A stretch of DNA of 64,000 nucleotides from Centroberyx gerrardi (Eukaryota > Chordata > Actinopteri > Beryciformes > Berycidae). The stretch spans positions 16,548,354-16,612,353 of the forward strand of contig NC_136000.1 of NCBI RefSeq assembly GCF_048128805.1. Direction: 5' to 3'. This document shows, in pieces, positions 1 through 13,590 of the stretch. The stretch's first letter is position 1; every line of letters begins with the position of its first letter. The position numbers and the translations under genes were made by a program. The notes beneath the pieces were generated by a model that saw only the letters and a program-made list of their open reading frames with translations, was not told where the DNA came from and searched no databases.

Positions 1-885
1 TACTAACCCACAATGCACAAAAGCAGCAATCTAATTACATTTCCAATGTAACCCCCATTGCACTGTCAATTTAGAAAACAATGAGAAGCTATCTAGGCTT
101 TGGTGTTAATCTGAGTAGCCCAATGTCAGATACCGAGTGTCCAATGCTAACAGAGAGCACAATGAGTCTAGAATCACTGCACTCCCTAATAGAGTCTGTG
201 ATTTAACTGACTTAGATAAAGAGTCCAAACTAAACTAACAGACCATTAATCCCCAGTTGTAAGAGGCCATTGGCACAAAGAGGCTAATTCATTTCTGCTG
301 AGTAACACAGCTTAGTTACAACATAGACTCTGGACTCTGATGAGGAGATGAGGACTGAGGCCACACTTCAACTAACTTATGATAATCACAGTTCATCAAA
401 GTCAAGAGGGCAGGGGGATGGAGAGATGAAAAGAGGAGAAAACTAAAGGGGAGTGAAACTTCAAACAAAGGAGTGCATTTGTGTCTGCTCTCTGGGAGCA
501 GAGGCGCCCTTCCAATCATGCTTAGATCCTTCCATCCTCCTCCATGCAGAGAGGTGACAACACCAGTCTCAGCAGTGTAATCCCAATCAGAAAGCCTTTG
601 CTCTCTGAGGATGCCCGCCACAGACCCAAGATGGGGACGGATGCCAAGCAATTAACTGGAAAACTCACTGGTTCAACAGTCACGGTCTGGAAGCGTTTTA
701 ATAAGCTGGAAACTATTTCCAAAATGGTTGACGGTTCCGATGCCGACCAGAGACAAAGGCCTGCATTGTAAAGGCAGAGCGTGTATTTTTCTTCACTGAT
801 CAAGTTTACTGCCAAGAGGCAGGGAACAGGCGACAGACCCAAGAGCAGTCGCCTGTTGTTTCTTTAGACCCTCCACTCCACCCCC

Positions 886-888
<3 letters not shown>

Positions 889-934
<46 letters not shown>
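889..934 (+). repeat. (CA)23 microsatellite
   Basis: Uninterrupted CA repeat of 46 bp in igf1r intron 2. Confidence 0.95.
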
Positions 935-937
<3 letters not shown>

Positions 938-3914
938 CACTGCTCTACCACAAAAGCAGACATTCGAGACCTCTTCCATTGAGCTCTGTTAGAAAAAATG
1001 CCACGCTGCAGACCATCCCCACAGTGGCCTATTGCCAATATCCTGAATCAATCTATGATAACCCTAATTTGGCCCATTCAAAGGGGAAGTAATTACATGA
1101 GAAAGTTAAAGTCAGTAAAACCACCAGAGATTCCTGGAATGGGTGTGTCAGTTAGTTTACAAAAAAACGAGACGAGAGAGAGAAAGAAAGAATGTCACAG
1201 ACAAACGCACTTCCCAGCACAATGCCTCCGCTGCAATTACAGACACACAACAGAGAGGAGACAGAGACGCTTTTCTCCGGCTTCTCTCTCTCCCTCACAC
1301 AACAGCCCTATTCCACAGCTCAGTCAGACACACACAAACACACACACACACAAACACAACCCACCCACACACCCACCAACCACATGAGCACACATACACA
1401 CACATAACCAATTGAGAGACACTGATTTAGCCATTTTCTAGCCGGTTGTTAGATTTTGCATAATTATTCTTCATATTCAGTTCCATCTCCTCTAACTGTC
1501 TCAGCAGCCTGGATTGGCGGTGATTAGTAAAAGGGAAGCTTCGCCTCTTGGCCTGGTCATGCATCAGGCTGCGGGGCATTGCTGGGACCATAGGGGTGAC
1601 AGGCTTGTTTGATCTAGACTTTGGCTCATATAGATGTCAATGTGCGTGTGACCTAGACCTCATTGCTGGGTGGGGATATGTGAACCTCTGCCGTTCCCTT
1701 TTCTTCTCCCTTCCTTCCTCCCCCTTGAGTTTCTCCTCTCCTCTTCCTCCAGTAGCTGGTCCCTCTGGCAGGACATGACCCGCCCAGCTCACACTCACTT
1801 CATAAATCAGGAGCTGCGTCTCCGCCGTGCACTTGAAAAGAGGCCGCAGTGCTGCCTTTCTTTGCCGTGCCCCGAGTGGCCGCTTCCTCCCACCGCACTG
1901 GAGCCAAGAGTTTAAACACATGCTTGTGTGCAGCATTTTCTGACACCCGCAGGCACAAAGTGACGCGCCGAATGCAGAGGTGTCTGTCTCCATGGCAGCA
2001 CCAAAGTACATTCGCCAGAGCACGTACTTACATGCTACGAAATAGCAACCCCCTTTGATATTTACATACACTCCAATGCAAAATCACAATGGGCTAGTGT
2101 GTGCTTCTCTGTGGCTTGAAAGGAAACAAATAAAAGGAGATCACTTAGATGTCTGTTAATATACAGTGTTAAGTTTGGTCAAGGGCAGAGACAGAGAGAG
2201 TTATTGCTTAGTGTTAGGTAAACACAAGTACTACTCTCTTTACAGCAAATGAAGCATAGATTCCCAAGAAAATAGGCGAATATGCGACAAATTTGCAGAA
2301 AGGAAAAAAATATATATACCCTCATTAAAACAGGACATTCCATAATTCCCTATAGCTGAAATAAAACTGGTTATAGGAAAACTCAAATTCCAAAAGCTTA
2401 AAATCAGGTATTAATCCTTGACCCAAGTAGCAGTGGAAGCAGTGACTAGAAAAGGTCACAGTCTCAAAAGCATCCCTGGTGGTCTGAAATATTTCCTTTA
2501 CTTAGGCCAACATGCTTGTGTAATTACGCCAGCCACTTCAGGCTTTCACTTAATTAAAACACTGGCCAGTGTATCACAAGGTGTAAAAACTTCAAGAGCA
2601 TTCCAGGTCTGTGTTTCTATATAGTACCTTAGACCCGCACCGGAGCGAGGGGGGCAGCTAAGTCTTTTTTATGACCAGGAGGCCTCCAGAGGGACAGAGA
2701 ACTAATAATACCATGGCTGCAGTGACTGACACACAGAGCAGGCCAGAGTCCAGCATATCTAACAACTTCTCTGTATGCCAGTCATGCCAGCGGCTCACAA
2801 TCTGATTCACAGTCCATATACCCAAGACCTTCCCTTAGCAGGCGTAGTAGAGGAGTCCTGCTTCTGACATCACATGAATCTGCCAGCCAGAGTTCACATT
2901 TTCAGCCATAATCCATAATGATCCAAAGTGCTCCCATTGAACCCATTGCTCTCATCGCCATGCTACAAGATGAGTTATGGATTCTCCAGCGCTAATGCCG
3001 CTATTCACAGACCTTTCCACACCTCAGTGATAAAATGAAGTCTGTCTCACGCTCTCTTCACTCCCCCCACTCTCACGCTCTCTCTCTCTCTATCTCTCTC
3101 ATACACACACAAAGTCATAGTGTGTCAGAGAAGCAGGCCATGGCCAGTTGAGGGTCAGTTGACAGAGTAAGCCTTCGCTGGAGTAGAGACAGGGAGATGA
3201 GCCACAACACAGCCCCTCTCCCTCTCTCTCCTGTAGCTCATGGTAGATCGCATCCAGTCACACAATACTGCTCCCTAAAATCCAAGAGGAAAGGATATAA
3301 ACAGGTTCAAGGCTATACAGTAGATGGATATACATCAGCATAATGCAGCACAACATATCTGGAAAAATATTAAAAGTGCAATATTGACTGCAATTTCCAA
3401 ATCACAAGAGGCTTTTCAAGAAACATTTTTTGAAGTGCTTTAAGTCACAATAGGGTTATTTGTCAGTTCTATGCAGACTGTGCAGCATCCACAGGGAGCT
3501 GGATCTAGCCGGAAAAAAAACAAAAACCTTGTGAATCCTAGCTCTCTGAAAAGAGCCTCCTGTGATGTGATGCTCAGGCCAGGCCAGGACACTCCTCTGC
3601 GACCACACAGAGAAATATCAGGCTCGTAGATGTCCTCCTTCCTCTGCTTTGCCTCAGGCTAAGCCCTCTGTCTGCTCAACTGTCACCGTATCACCTCCCA
3701 TCAACTTTCACCCTGCTGGAGACTAGATAAAGGACCACACATATCTGAAGCTCTCAGAGACAGCTATGCTGATAGGTCAGCCGCGCGTTTGTGTGTGTGT
3801 GAGTATCTCTGTCTATACATTGGACAGTGCAACCGTTTGGCTAGAAAACACTGCACAAGCTGTTAATATGAATAATTCTATGGTGGTTTTTATGATTGTT
3901 TTTGTCTCTAAAGA

Positions 3915-4072
3915 ACCACTTCAGCTGTTTTGGAGAAGGCTGACACGGAGCTGCACTAACTAAGTCGCCGTGTGCTATTTGGACGTACAAACTTGTGTGT
4001 GTGTTTCGACTGAGATGAGGTTGAGTAGATAATGAGTAACTTTTAATTTTGGGGTGAATTATTCCTTTAGGA
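3915..4072 (-). repeat. Dispersed fish repeat, partial copy in igf1r intron 2
   Basis: Carries GTTTTGGAGAAGGCTGAC and ends GAGTAGATAATGAGTAAC..GGTGAATTATTCCTTTA. This is the reverse complement of the AAAGGAATAGTTCACC terminus of the copy at 51971. Truncated. Confidence 0.55.
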
Positions 4073-7000
4073 TACTGCATGGCCTTTTTCAAACAGCCAA
4101 GGGATGCTCACAGTCCCTGTGGGAAAGCCCACGGTTAAGCACATATTGGGAGATGGCAGCGCAGAGTGAATGAATCTGCAGTTTAACAAAAAACGGTGAA
4201 ATGGATGAAAGTGGGGGGTTACTTAGATGCTTAGTCTAATGATCAACATTGGCTACAATTGGCCATTTGTGTGGCACAATGCAGGCGGTCTTCTAAGCTG
4301 GGACCACTGGCTTGCTGGCAAGCTAATCACGCTCCCTTAATGACTCTGATGTAAACAAAATTAGCCACTCGTTTGAAAAATGCCATGGAGCAAAAGCAGG
4401 GGGAAAAAAATCCTCCATATGCATAAATTTGAGCCAGGGGAAACGGTATTCTGCAGTGCGGATGAATGACTTGTGTATGCAGAGTGAAAAACATTAGCGT
4501 CACAATGCTACAATCCCCTAGAACAAAGGCCACTTTGTGTCTGAGCATGCTACAAGCATGCACACACGCAGCCATACATACATGCATGCATAGACACACA
4601 CATACAAACAGGCACTGACACACACCGCTCTTCATCATACCACGCCTCCCAGCCCTGGTTATATGTCTGGAGGACGCACATCTGGAGTTGGGCTTTGACG
4701 TTTCAGGGCATATTTGTTTAAACACATGCACTCAGCACAGAGAGTTAATCTCAGTTCCTCACATACTTGCTGTTGACTAAAGAATGTCTGTGTTGGTGAA
4801 AACCGGTCTTTTGAGTTTGAACTCTCAATCCAATTTGGGCAAAACATTACCAACAAAAAAATGTTAAAAGCATGTTTGGAATGTATCTAAAAAGAACCAT
4901 TCGGATTCAAATTCAGTCTATTATGCCTAGACGGGAAGTTGGTTTGCTGTTTTGAAAAGGAGACACAAAGTAGAAAAACCAACATTACACAGTGCAAAGT
5001 AAATGAAACAGAGAGCAAAAAAAGGTGAATCATCTGGCTGATAAATAGGCTGCAGGGGTGACGATAAAGGGCTTAAGTGCGGCTTTGATAGATACATCAA
5101 TCCAGTCTCCAGTCTCTATCTCTGTGTCTCTGGTGGAAGGGGTGACAGGGGTGAAAAGTAGGGACGAGGAGTTAGGACACAGCCTGCCCTCTCACATTGT
5201 TCATGAGTGCAGTCACTGTGGGGAAGTAAAGACTTCCTAGTTCTGTTACTTTTACAGTAGGGTGCAGAGACAGGTCTCCCTGACAGCAACATTTGGACTT
5301 TTCAGAGAGAGGGTGGCTCTCAGCCCCAAGTACAGATTTCTCTTTATTTGGTGATATCTTCATGTACAGAAAGACCAAGGGATGACAATGATTTTGCCTC
5401 TAATTGTGTGAACCTTTGAGATCTTATTTACTCGTACTGTACTGTATGTCAGAATAATCTCCACGAACACTTCCCGAAATAGATGTGCATCCATACTGTA
5501 GATACAAGCATGAACAGCGGATAAACAGACAGCTTCAGTCTCTCTATTGTTGGCTGAATAAACAATAGAGAGAAAGTAGAAGCGGGATGAGATTCCAGGG
5601 GCTTTCCTAAACAGGAGCATTGGTGTCATTATCACATACAGGTGGAGGGGGGGAGAAGGAAACAAAAAGGTAAGAAGATAATACCATATATTATGCAGGG
5701 AGGCGGGTGGAATGCAAAAACAAGGTTTTTACAAGTAGGTACACGTCTGGCCTGGAAAAGTGCTAACAACAGTACATATAGGACAAAACAACGTCTAACT
5801 GCTGGGGAGGGCTGGGACACGGACCACAGCGCAGCAGATACAGAAGTGTTGCCTTCTGCATTTTTCAGTGTATCACGGTGGAACTGAACAGGGTATTTTG
5901 ACTTATTCGTCAACAGCGAGCCACAGCATTTTCGAACCGTATCATAGCAAATCAGAGAGGTGTAACAGAACAAAAGCTAAAGCAAGCTGACGGCCATAGC
6001 GTGGGCCTAGCAAGGATAGGCCACGTTGAGTAAATGAGTGTGAGTAATGCGGCCTAATAAAAGATGAATGAGAATGGGCGGTGTTTACATGCAGGCTGTG
6101 GGCTAGCGCCTGTCATGTTTATCAGACAGGCGCAGAGAGAAGCAATTCCTGACGCACACTCAAGTGCAAACAAGCCCGGCTAGCCTTGTCTCTGTAATTG
6201 ATGCTCTAATGGGAGTGGGTGGGTGGGTGGGCGGGTGGGGGGAGTTAGACTGAAGGGGGACTAGTCCAGACTGGGACTTCAAAGGCCTGCTGGACGCTTA
6301 TCAACAAATGTGCTCTCATCAGACACAAGAGGATGGAGCAGATGAAAGGAGTGCTAATGCACCTCCACCTCCACCCCCATCCACCCATCTATTCTGCTCT
6401 ATCAGCAGCAGACCTGAGGAGCCAGACTACTGTAAGAGGGGCAGAGGAGGCATCGTATCAAAACACTCATGCACGTACACACACGCACTTACACAAAACA
6501 CACACACACACACAAACAGTGGGGGGTCAGTGAGTTCGTACTGCCTATAAGCCAGCTCATCTTTGAACAGCAGAGCCGTTACCAGGAAAGGTCACACGTA
6601 CATCCAGTAAATGATAAATCTCTTTGATGATCTCAACATGGGTCAGCACTGCTGGCCGAAGCAGTGTTGTCATATAGGTGACCTGCGGGTTTACAGGAAA
6701 ACAGCAACAAAATTGCCTTGTCACCTTAACTTACCCTATCTGTCACCATGGAGTCACAATAATCTTTACTGTCCTGTGAGTCCAAAGCCAATTTAGCAAG
6801 GATGAATGAGGATAGTGGTGGCTCCCAGGTGACATAGCCTTTCCCTCCCCTCCAAGCAGCAGGCGGAGATAGAGCTGCAGTGGGGAGCTCCAGAGACCTC
6901 TATATTTATCTGACACAGTAACAAGCCACTGTCTGACTGCTGCATGGTGCAGTACAGCTGCACAGTTCCTCTTTGTCCTAAGCCCTCCTATCCCCGCTCG

Positions 7001-8198
7001 AACATGACTCTGCTGTGGCCAGAGACGAGGGCAGCGAGGATGACCCGGCAACGCGTCATCATCAGTGAGTCATCAGGAATGATACCGTATTAGGATCACT
7101 GTCCGCGGGAAGAGAAATGCACCGAATTCTGTCCCTGTAGCTCAGCGGTGCTTCATGCATCCTCTCACACACTGCTGGATTTCGCTACAGGAGGAGCCAT
7201 ATTTCAGAGTTGAGAGCCATATTTCATCCTGGGCCACCCCGATGCTAACAAAGCACCAACTGGTGATTGCTGTGTTGGAGTGGCCCATTGGGGCGGCCGG
7301 CCAAGGAGCCGCAGGTCTGCCAAGAGAGCCAGGCCAAGAGGGCTGGAGAAGGCAGAGGAGCCCCAGCCACCTGTGCCCATTAGGCTGGGTGCTGACAACT
7401 GCACTGGGCCCTAGGGATCCCACCCAAACAAGCTGAGGAGAGAGAGGAAGGGGAGGCACCAGACAGGGTCAAGGTCATTTTTCACTCATTGACAGAGAGC
7501 AGACTAATGGCAGACAGTCGTTGTTGATGCTGATAGTTAAATGGGAGGATTTGAGTCTTGATTATGAGAATAGAACGGGCATGATCAAAACAAGCATTGT
7601 TTGGATCTATATAATGTAGATCCTCATACTAGAGAAGGGGGAAGTTCAAAAAAGGGTTTAAGGGGAAGTGTGTGGTTGTCATAGGCATTTCAATTAGCTG
7701 AGTAACTTCATGAGATTTCCTTTGTAAGTTTATGATGCCCTTTGATCTCCTCAGCGTGCACAAGCAAGGGAAAAGAACAGACGGCAGAACACTGCTGGCA
7801 CGCTGCGGCCTGCTTGATATCTCTTTTATAGATATTGCACACACAAAATACACACACACACACACAAACACACACTGCACACCCATTAGATCCATGAGTC
7901 ATCTTGAGCTAATCTTCCACAGAATACAACAATTCGTCTGTAGTTAGTGTACTATGCAGCCTCTTTGTCTACCTGCCAACTTGTGCCGAAGCCTCTAGGT
8001 CACAACCCACAGATCCGGGGTTCTCCATTGGGCATATCAGCACAGACGCTCCCTGCTTTAAAACAAGACACATCCTACATCGACATACACTGACATGCCC
8101 TAAGGAAGAGGATCTGTCTTCAAAGAAACGCTCTCACACATTTCAGCCATGTGTGGAGGGCAAGGAAGAGGGAGAAGTATCCCCCAACCGCCTCCCAA

Positions 8199-8200
<2 letters not shown>

Positions 8201-8235
<35 letters not shown>
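8201..8235 (+). repeat. (AC)17 microsatellite
   Basis: Uninterrupted AC repeat in igf1r intron 2. Confidence 0.95.
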
Positions 8236-8236
<1 letters not shown>

Positions 8237-9021
8237 CACAAGGGAAGAAAATGGAGAGAAGTGTTTCTGCGTGACCTCACTGAACCTGACTCTAACTATT
8301 CTGGCAAAGCAGGATACTCTCTTCTCTCTGTGGTATGCCAGCGTACATCCTCACCTCTGCAGGAGAGATTTGTCAGCAGGAGATTTCTTTTTTCCGCTGT
8401 GGAATTAACCCGTGCTCTCAGAGCTTACTTGCAGGCATGGCACATTATCTCCCGGGCAACATTGCCAAGCCTGCCCAGCGGTGAGTAAAAGGCTGGCCGG
8501 GTCCGCAGGCAGACAGAGGCACGGCTTGGGCGCCGAGGACAGGCACAGGCAACAGGCACGGGCACTCCTCTCTCTCTCACCTCGGTGAGAAGCGTCAAGA
8601 GAGGCGGAGATAGCCCTCATCCTTCCTGCCATTTACAGCGGGGCTGAGGGGAACCTACCACAGAGCCGGGGGGCCCCACGGCGCTGAGAGAGGAAGTTAT
8701 AGTATTCACACAGATTTATGAATGAGTGTTGAGAGCAACGGATGAGTCACAGCTTCCGTGCTGCACAGCCAGAAGGCAGCAGGCAGCCTATCACCAGAGG
8801 CACTGGGTGGTTCAAATAGGCATCGGGCAGGCTGGCTCCACACTACACACTGGGCTGACACTTACGCAGACACACACACACAAACATACATAGACACATA
8901 CACACACACAAACACACACGCACAGCAGGCATAGTCACAGTGGGCACACACACAAACTGGGCACAAGTTGAGGAAAATTTGTCAAAGTAGAGGGATGGCA
9001 AATGGCACGTGAGAGAGGTGA

Positions 9022-9024
<3 letters not shown>

Positions 9025-9058
<34 letters not shown>
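9025..9058 (+). repeat. (GT)17 microsatellite
   Basis: Uninterrupted GT repeat in igf1r intron 2. Together with the CA-rich stretch at 8871-8950 just before it, it could form an imperfect hairpin. Confidence 0.93.
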
Positions 9059-9060
<2 letters not shown>

Positions 9061-9788
9061 ATGTGTGCGCATGAGTGCCTATGTGTTTGGATGTGAGCGC
9101 AAGTGTGTCAGTCAGTCTCTTTGGAGGCTAGCAGCATGACACACAGGTCCTATTTTGGTCAATCACGTCTATGAGAGGAAACCTAGGAAAAGAGGCCAAT
9201 CTGTCAGCGCTTTGAGAGGAGTCCTTTGTAGGCCACAGAGGACAGGAGTCGGATAAACTCACAGAGCCAGCTATCAATGGACAATAAGCCCTGCTGTTCA
9301 TACACGGACAATAACACACTGTATAACCATATCATCGTGAATGAACTTTGCTAACTTGCAATCAAATTGAAATTACACTGAGAAAGACACTGTTGTTGAC
9401 ATCAAAAGTTAGCAATAGCAGTCGACACGTGTCTGTGGCTTTTCATGAGTCTCACCACACTCTGCTCAGGCAGTGAAGCAAATAGAATATGTTACAATTT
9501 TGCTTTTGGGAGGAACTCAAAACAAATTAAACCGTGAGGTAAAAAGAATTCCATTCTGACCAATCACACTCGCCACTCATGCTCAAGGACTCTCAAAGTC
9601 CAAAGGCAACCAATAAAACCAATTGAGCAGAAAAACTATTTGTAACCAAACAGATTTTTCCCCCTGCTTTGAGAGGGTTCAGGTTCTGGGTACTTAGTGA
9701 AGAAGGCCTCTGTTTTGGGTGAATGTATTAAGATTTCCTGCTAAAAGTTCCCAAGAATGACATTTATGAATGTGACCTAGATGGGAGA

Positions 9789-9979
9789 AAATGTGGCAGA
9801 GGCCAGGAGAGGGAAGGAGAAGGAGGGAGGGAGAGAGGGGGAGAGGGAGGGAGGGAGGGAGGGAGGGGTGGAGGGAGAGAGGGAGGGAACAGGGGTGTAG
9901 ATGGAATGTACTGAGACAGTGAGACCAACGCGCGCACACACACACACATGCACACACACACACACATACACACACACAC
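9789..9979 (+). repeat. GGGA-type purine tract followed by CA repeat
   Basis: About 100 bp of G-rich purines (GGGA/GAGA units, 9789-9889). After a 40 bp gap comes an interrupted CA repeat from about 9933 to 9979. Confidence 0.85.
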
Positions 9980-10453
9980 TTTGTTTAAAACACAACACTA
10001 AAAAAGAAGCAATCACAAATGCATAGTTCCCCATCATTTGCTATTCACACATAGCTGGATAGCAATTTGTTGGCTGATTGTAATGAAAATGCTGTGAAGT
10101 TTTTGTAAATAGAAAAACTGAATTCTAATCGAACATACTGATCTAAAAACTGCTAATATACACTCTAATAGAGGATGTGTCATTTTCAACACATCTGTGT
10201 GTCTAGTCAGGGGCAACACACATTTGTTAATAACATATGTGCTGTTTTAACAAATGTTGAGTTGAAAAGTAACAAATTTACTTCAGTGAAGTAAATTATT
10301 CAAAAATGGATATCAAAATGTATAGACAATACTGTTGTAAATATAACTATGACACAGCCATAATGGTATCACAGTATAAATGTAACTAATCAATGTTTCT
10401 AATATAATAACTGAAGGGGCAGCAGTGAAGGAATGACAGGAGAACCTGTTTTG

Positions 10454-10480
10454 CTCTCTCTCTCTCTCTCTCTCTCTCAT
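10454..10480 (+). repeat. (CT)n microsatellite
   Basis: 27 bp CT repeat in igf1r intron 2. Confidence 0.9.
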
Positions 10481-13400
10481 TCTCCCCCTCGCTCCTTCCC
10501 TATTTACAGCCTGTAGTCACTTTTCTTCCCCCTGGACCACTGTTTAAAAAGACATAAGCGTCTGAGAACACAAAGAGAAAGAGGGGCTGCCGTGAAGGGA
10601 GCTTTGTCTGCCTTCTCTAATTTATTTATTTCAATGACACCATGGACTAGTAACATAGAGAATCAGTAGTCCCCAGTCACTCCGGGGGAAATAATAAAGA
10701 CAAGGGTGCGCTAGCAGCATACACAGTGCCAGCAGGGCGAGCGCTGACTGAACAGGAGTACTGTGTCTCATATGTTGAATGCATCTCCCTGCGCTCACCT
10801 CCAAGATCGACTCCATACGGGAGCCTTCTGCCGTAATGAGTAGTGCTGCGCTGTGCTGACTAGCTCCTGACACCAGGCTAGGGTGTGCAGCAAGGCATCG
10901 ACATGGCAGTAACCAAGCACAGGCCCACTTTCTCCTTTCCCAGGGAGCTGTGGTGACCCAATGAATAGGCAGCAAAGCTGAGCGTGGCAGCGGAGGAGAA
11001 GATGATGGATCTGATTATGCCATCTTTAGTGTGGGGGTTGTGGGAGGGCATGTGTGAATGAGTCTGATCAACACGAGGGCCATCTCTTTGGCACAAACTC
11101 TGGCACACTGCCTGAGCTTTGTACAAAATGGAGCAGGGCACAGCAGAGCAGTTCAGCCCTGGTGGAAGAGAGAGATGTATGGGCATTGAGTCACCATGCA
11201 GACTGTGCCCCAAGGAAAGCACCGGGCTCTCAAGACTGGAATCGGAGCCCTCTCTGCTTCCTGTCCCTCACCACAGCCCTTTGATAAGCCTCCGAAAAGC
11301 CATTAAATATTGAAAAGCTTCCCTGTATGTGCTGGAAAAGGTCCGGGATTATGTTTGTTAAACAAAAACTACTTACAAACGATCATATAACATAGCCCAC
11401 CTTGGCTCCACAACGCCCTCAGACAAACAGTCACACAAAAATGCACCACACCTACATCAATATCATCACCACCATCATCAGTCTAGCTCCTACTTATTCC
11501 CACAAACAGTCTCTGTATGTCCTAGCACATATCGTCTGCGCATACAGCCTGGACTGTGTATTTTCCCCTCTTTATCCCCTCGGGAACTGCAATGACTAAG
11601 CCAGCAGGAATTTCTACCTTATATACTCACTTAAAGGGCCAGACTCATTCCATCCAACTCAACATATATGGCTTATATCTAAAGTATCAATAAATCTAGC
11701 TCCTGGCCAGCACACCAGGAGTATAATTCCTGCACAATGCGATCTCTCTATAACTAATCTTGTCAGTGAGAAGTACTAGCTATATGTGTCCTCTAGAAAT
11801 CAATTTACAAAAAGCCCCTGCAGGATGAGGAGGATTTGCATTCCATTTCTTCCACAATTAATTCATATTTCCTTGTCAACAATTCTTTGGTGAACCAAAT
11901 TAGCCTAGTGAGCCGGAAAAACATCCCATGGTGAAAATGGAGATAAGGAAAAAATATTTTCTACCATGTGGTTGGCATGTAAGCGTAGTATAATTTCAAC
12001 TTAATTTACCCAAACTAATAATTGGCTATATCAAATATGAAAGTTTTTCCCCTGCACTTTCAAAGTTTTGAAACTGTTATTTTCTACATAGCTGGTACAT
12101 ATGGGTGACAATATCAGGCTTCATTCTTGCACATTCATAAGGATAGAAAGAAAGATAAACATAGAAATTGTAATGGTTACAGTATAGGATTTTGCCGGTC
12201 TGAACCTGCTTGACCCTACGATTGTGTCCTCTAAAACTGCTTTTCCCTGCTGTACACTGGGCTCAGGTCAGAGTGCTCAGAGCAGTGATATCAAGTGGGC
12301 CTCTGGCATGCAGGGAGTAAACATATTATCAAATGCGAAAGTCTCCCAGGCTGGTGGAGCGCTCTGCCAACTGCCAAGGCTCCTAAATGCTTCACCTCTG
12401 CCGGGTTTCTGCTGGGTTCAGTACAAGGACACACAGAGCTCAGGCCCTATGGCATAACAGGGAGGGCAGGTCGCCTTCCCTCACTAGAGCCTTACAACAC
12501 TACAGCTCACCCAGACTCTTTTTTTTTTGTGATCAATTTTCTATTTATATTTTAGTATGAAACAGAGATGTGGCCAAGCATTCATTTAACAATAGAGAGG
12601 TGCTCACCCAGACTCTAATGTGCGAGATAATACCACAGATTTTTCAACTGTAACACTGAAATGAACCCAATAACACCTCTGTTAGATTTCCCTTGTTCCA
12701 AAAGCAAAGGCAACTACAGCATGTGAGGTATTGTCACGCATGACTGTAATAATTGACATTTAGATTTATTTAAAATTCAGAAGGAGGCTTGACTTCTGCC
12801 ATTTTGTCAATGAATATCTATATACAGTATTTGGGACATGATGTTCCTCAAATCACGCAAGCATAAAAGGGCAACGGCTGAGAAACTGGACTTATCGTAA
12901 CCAGAGTGCCTGTGAGGCTGAGCACACTGTAAGTTAATATTGTAACACATAAAAGAGAAATGTGAGCTATGCGAGGACAGGCAAGTGTGAGAGTGTGTGC
13001 CTCTCTGTGGAGCTGTGAAGACTAACCTGCCCTGAGACCGGGCAGCGTGCTTCCCTGCCTGTCTGCCTGATCATGAGAGGTGTGTGTGGCGTTGGCTCTG
13101 ATCCGGGGGTAGAAGGCGAGCCTGTCTGGAACACAGAGACCTGAGGGGCCTATTCAAAGCAGGCCAGACAGCGCATTTAGTCACGGGACCCACAAACTCA
13201 AAGCAAACAGCACGCAATGTCACAGGAACCCGGGGCCAGCCAAACAAGCCGGCTGGCCACCACCGTAGTGATGAGAGAATGCCTCCGACAAGTAAACAGT
13301 CGAGAGATATCTGACAGCCGGAGCTGTTAACGGCCCCTGATAAGACCAGCAGAAGAGAGTGGGGTGAAAAAGAGAGGAGGAAACACCAGAAGAACAGCTG

Positions 13401-13562
13401 ACACGCACAATAAGAGAAGAAATCCAGGCTGAAGCTGAAGGAAAGGGGAGAACGAAGTAAAGGGTAGACAGCGGGTGCGAAAAGAGGGAAGCAGTGACAG
13501 GGAAGGAAGGGAGGAATTACGAGGAAGGATGGGAGTGAAGACAGAGGAGGGATGAAAACAAG

Positions 13563-13590
13563 GGGAGGGGAGGGGAGGAGAGGGGAGGGG
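13563..13590 (+). repeat. GGGGA repeat within a longer purine-rich stretch
   Basis: GGGGA-type units at the end of a purine-rich region running from about 13360. It is G-rich enough for possible quadruplex structure. Confidence 0.7.

Noticed and set aside
793-1038. Frames with long Cys-Val or Thr-His runs (also near 8151, 9694, 18311, 63448)
   Set aside because: These are translated CA/GT microsatellites.
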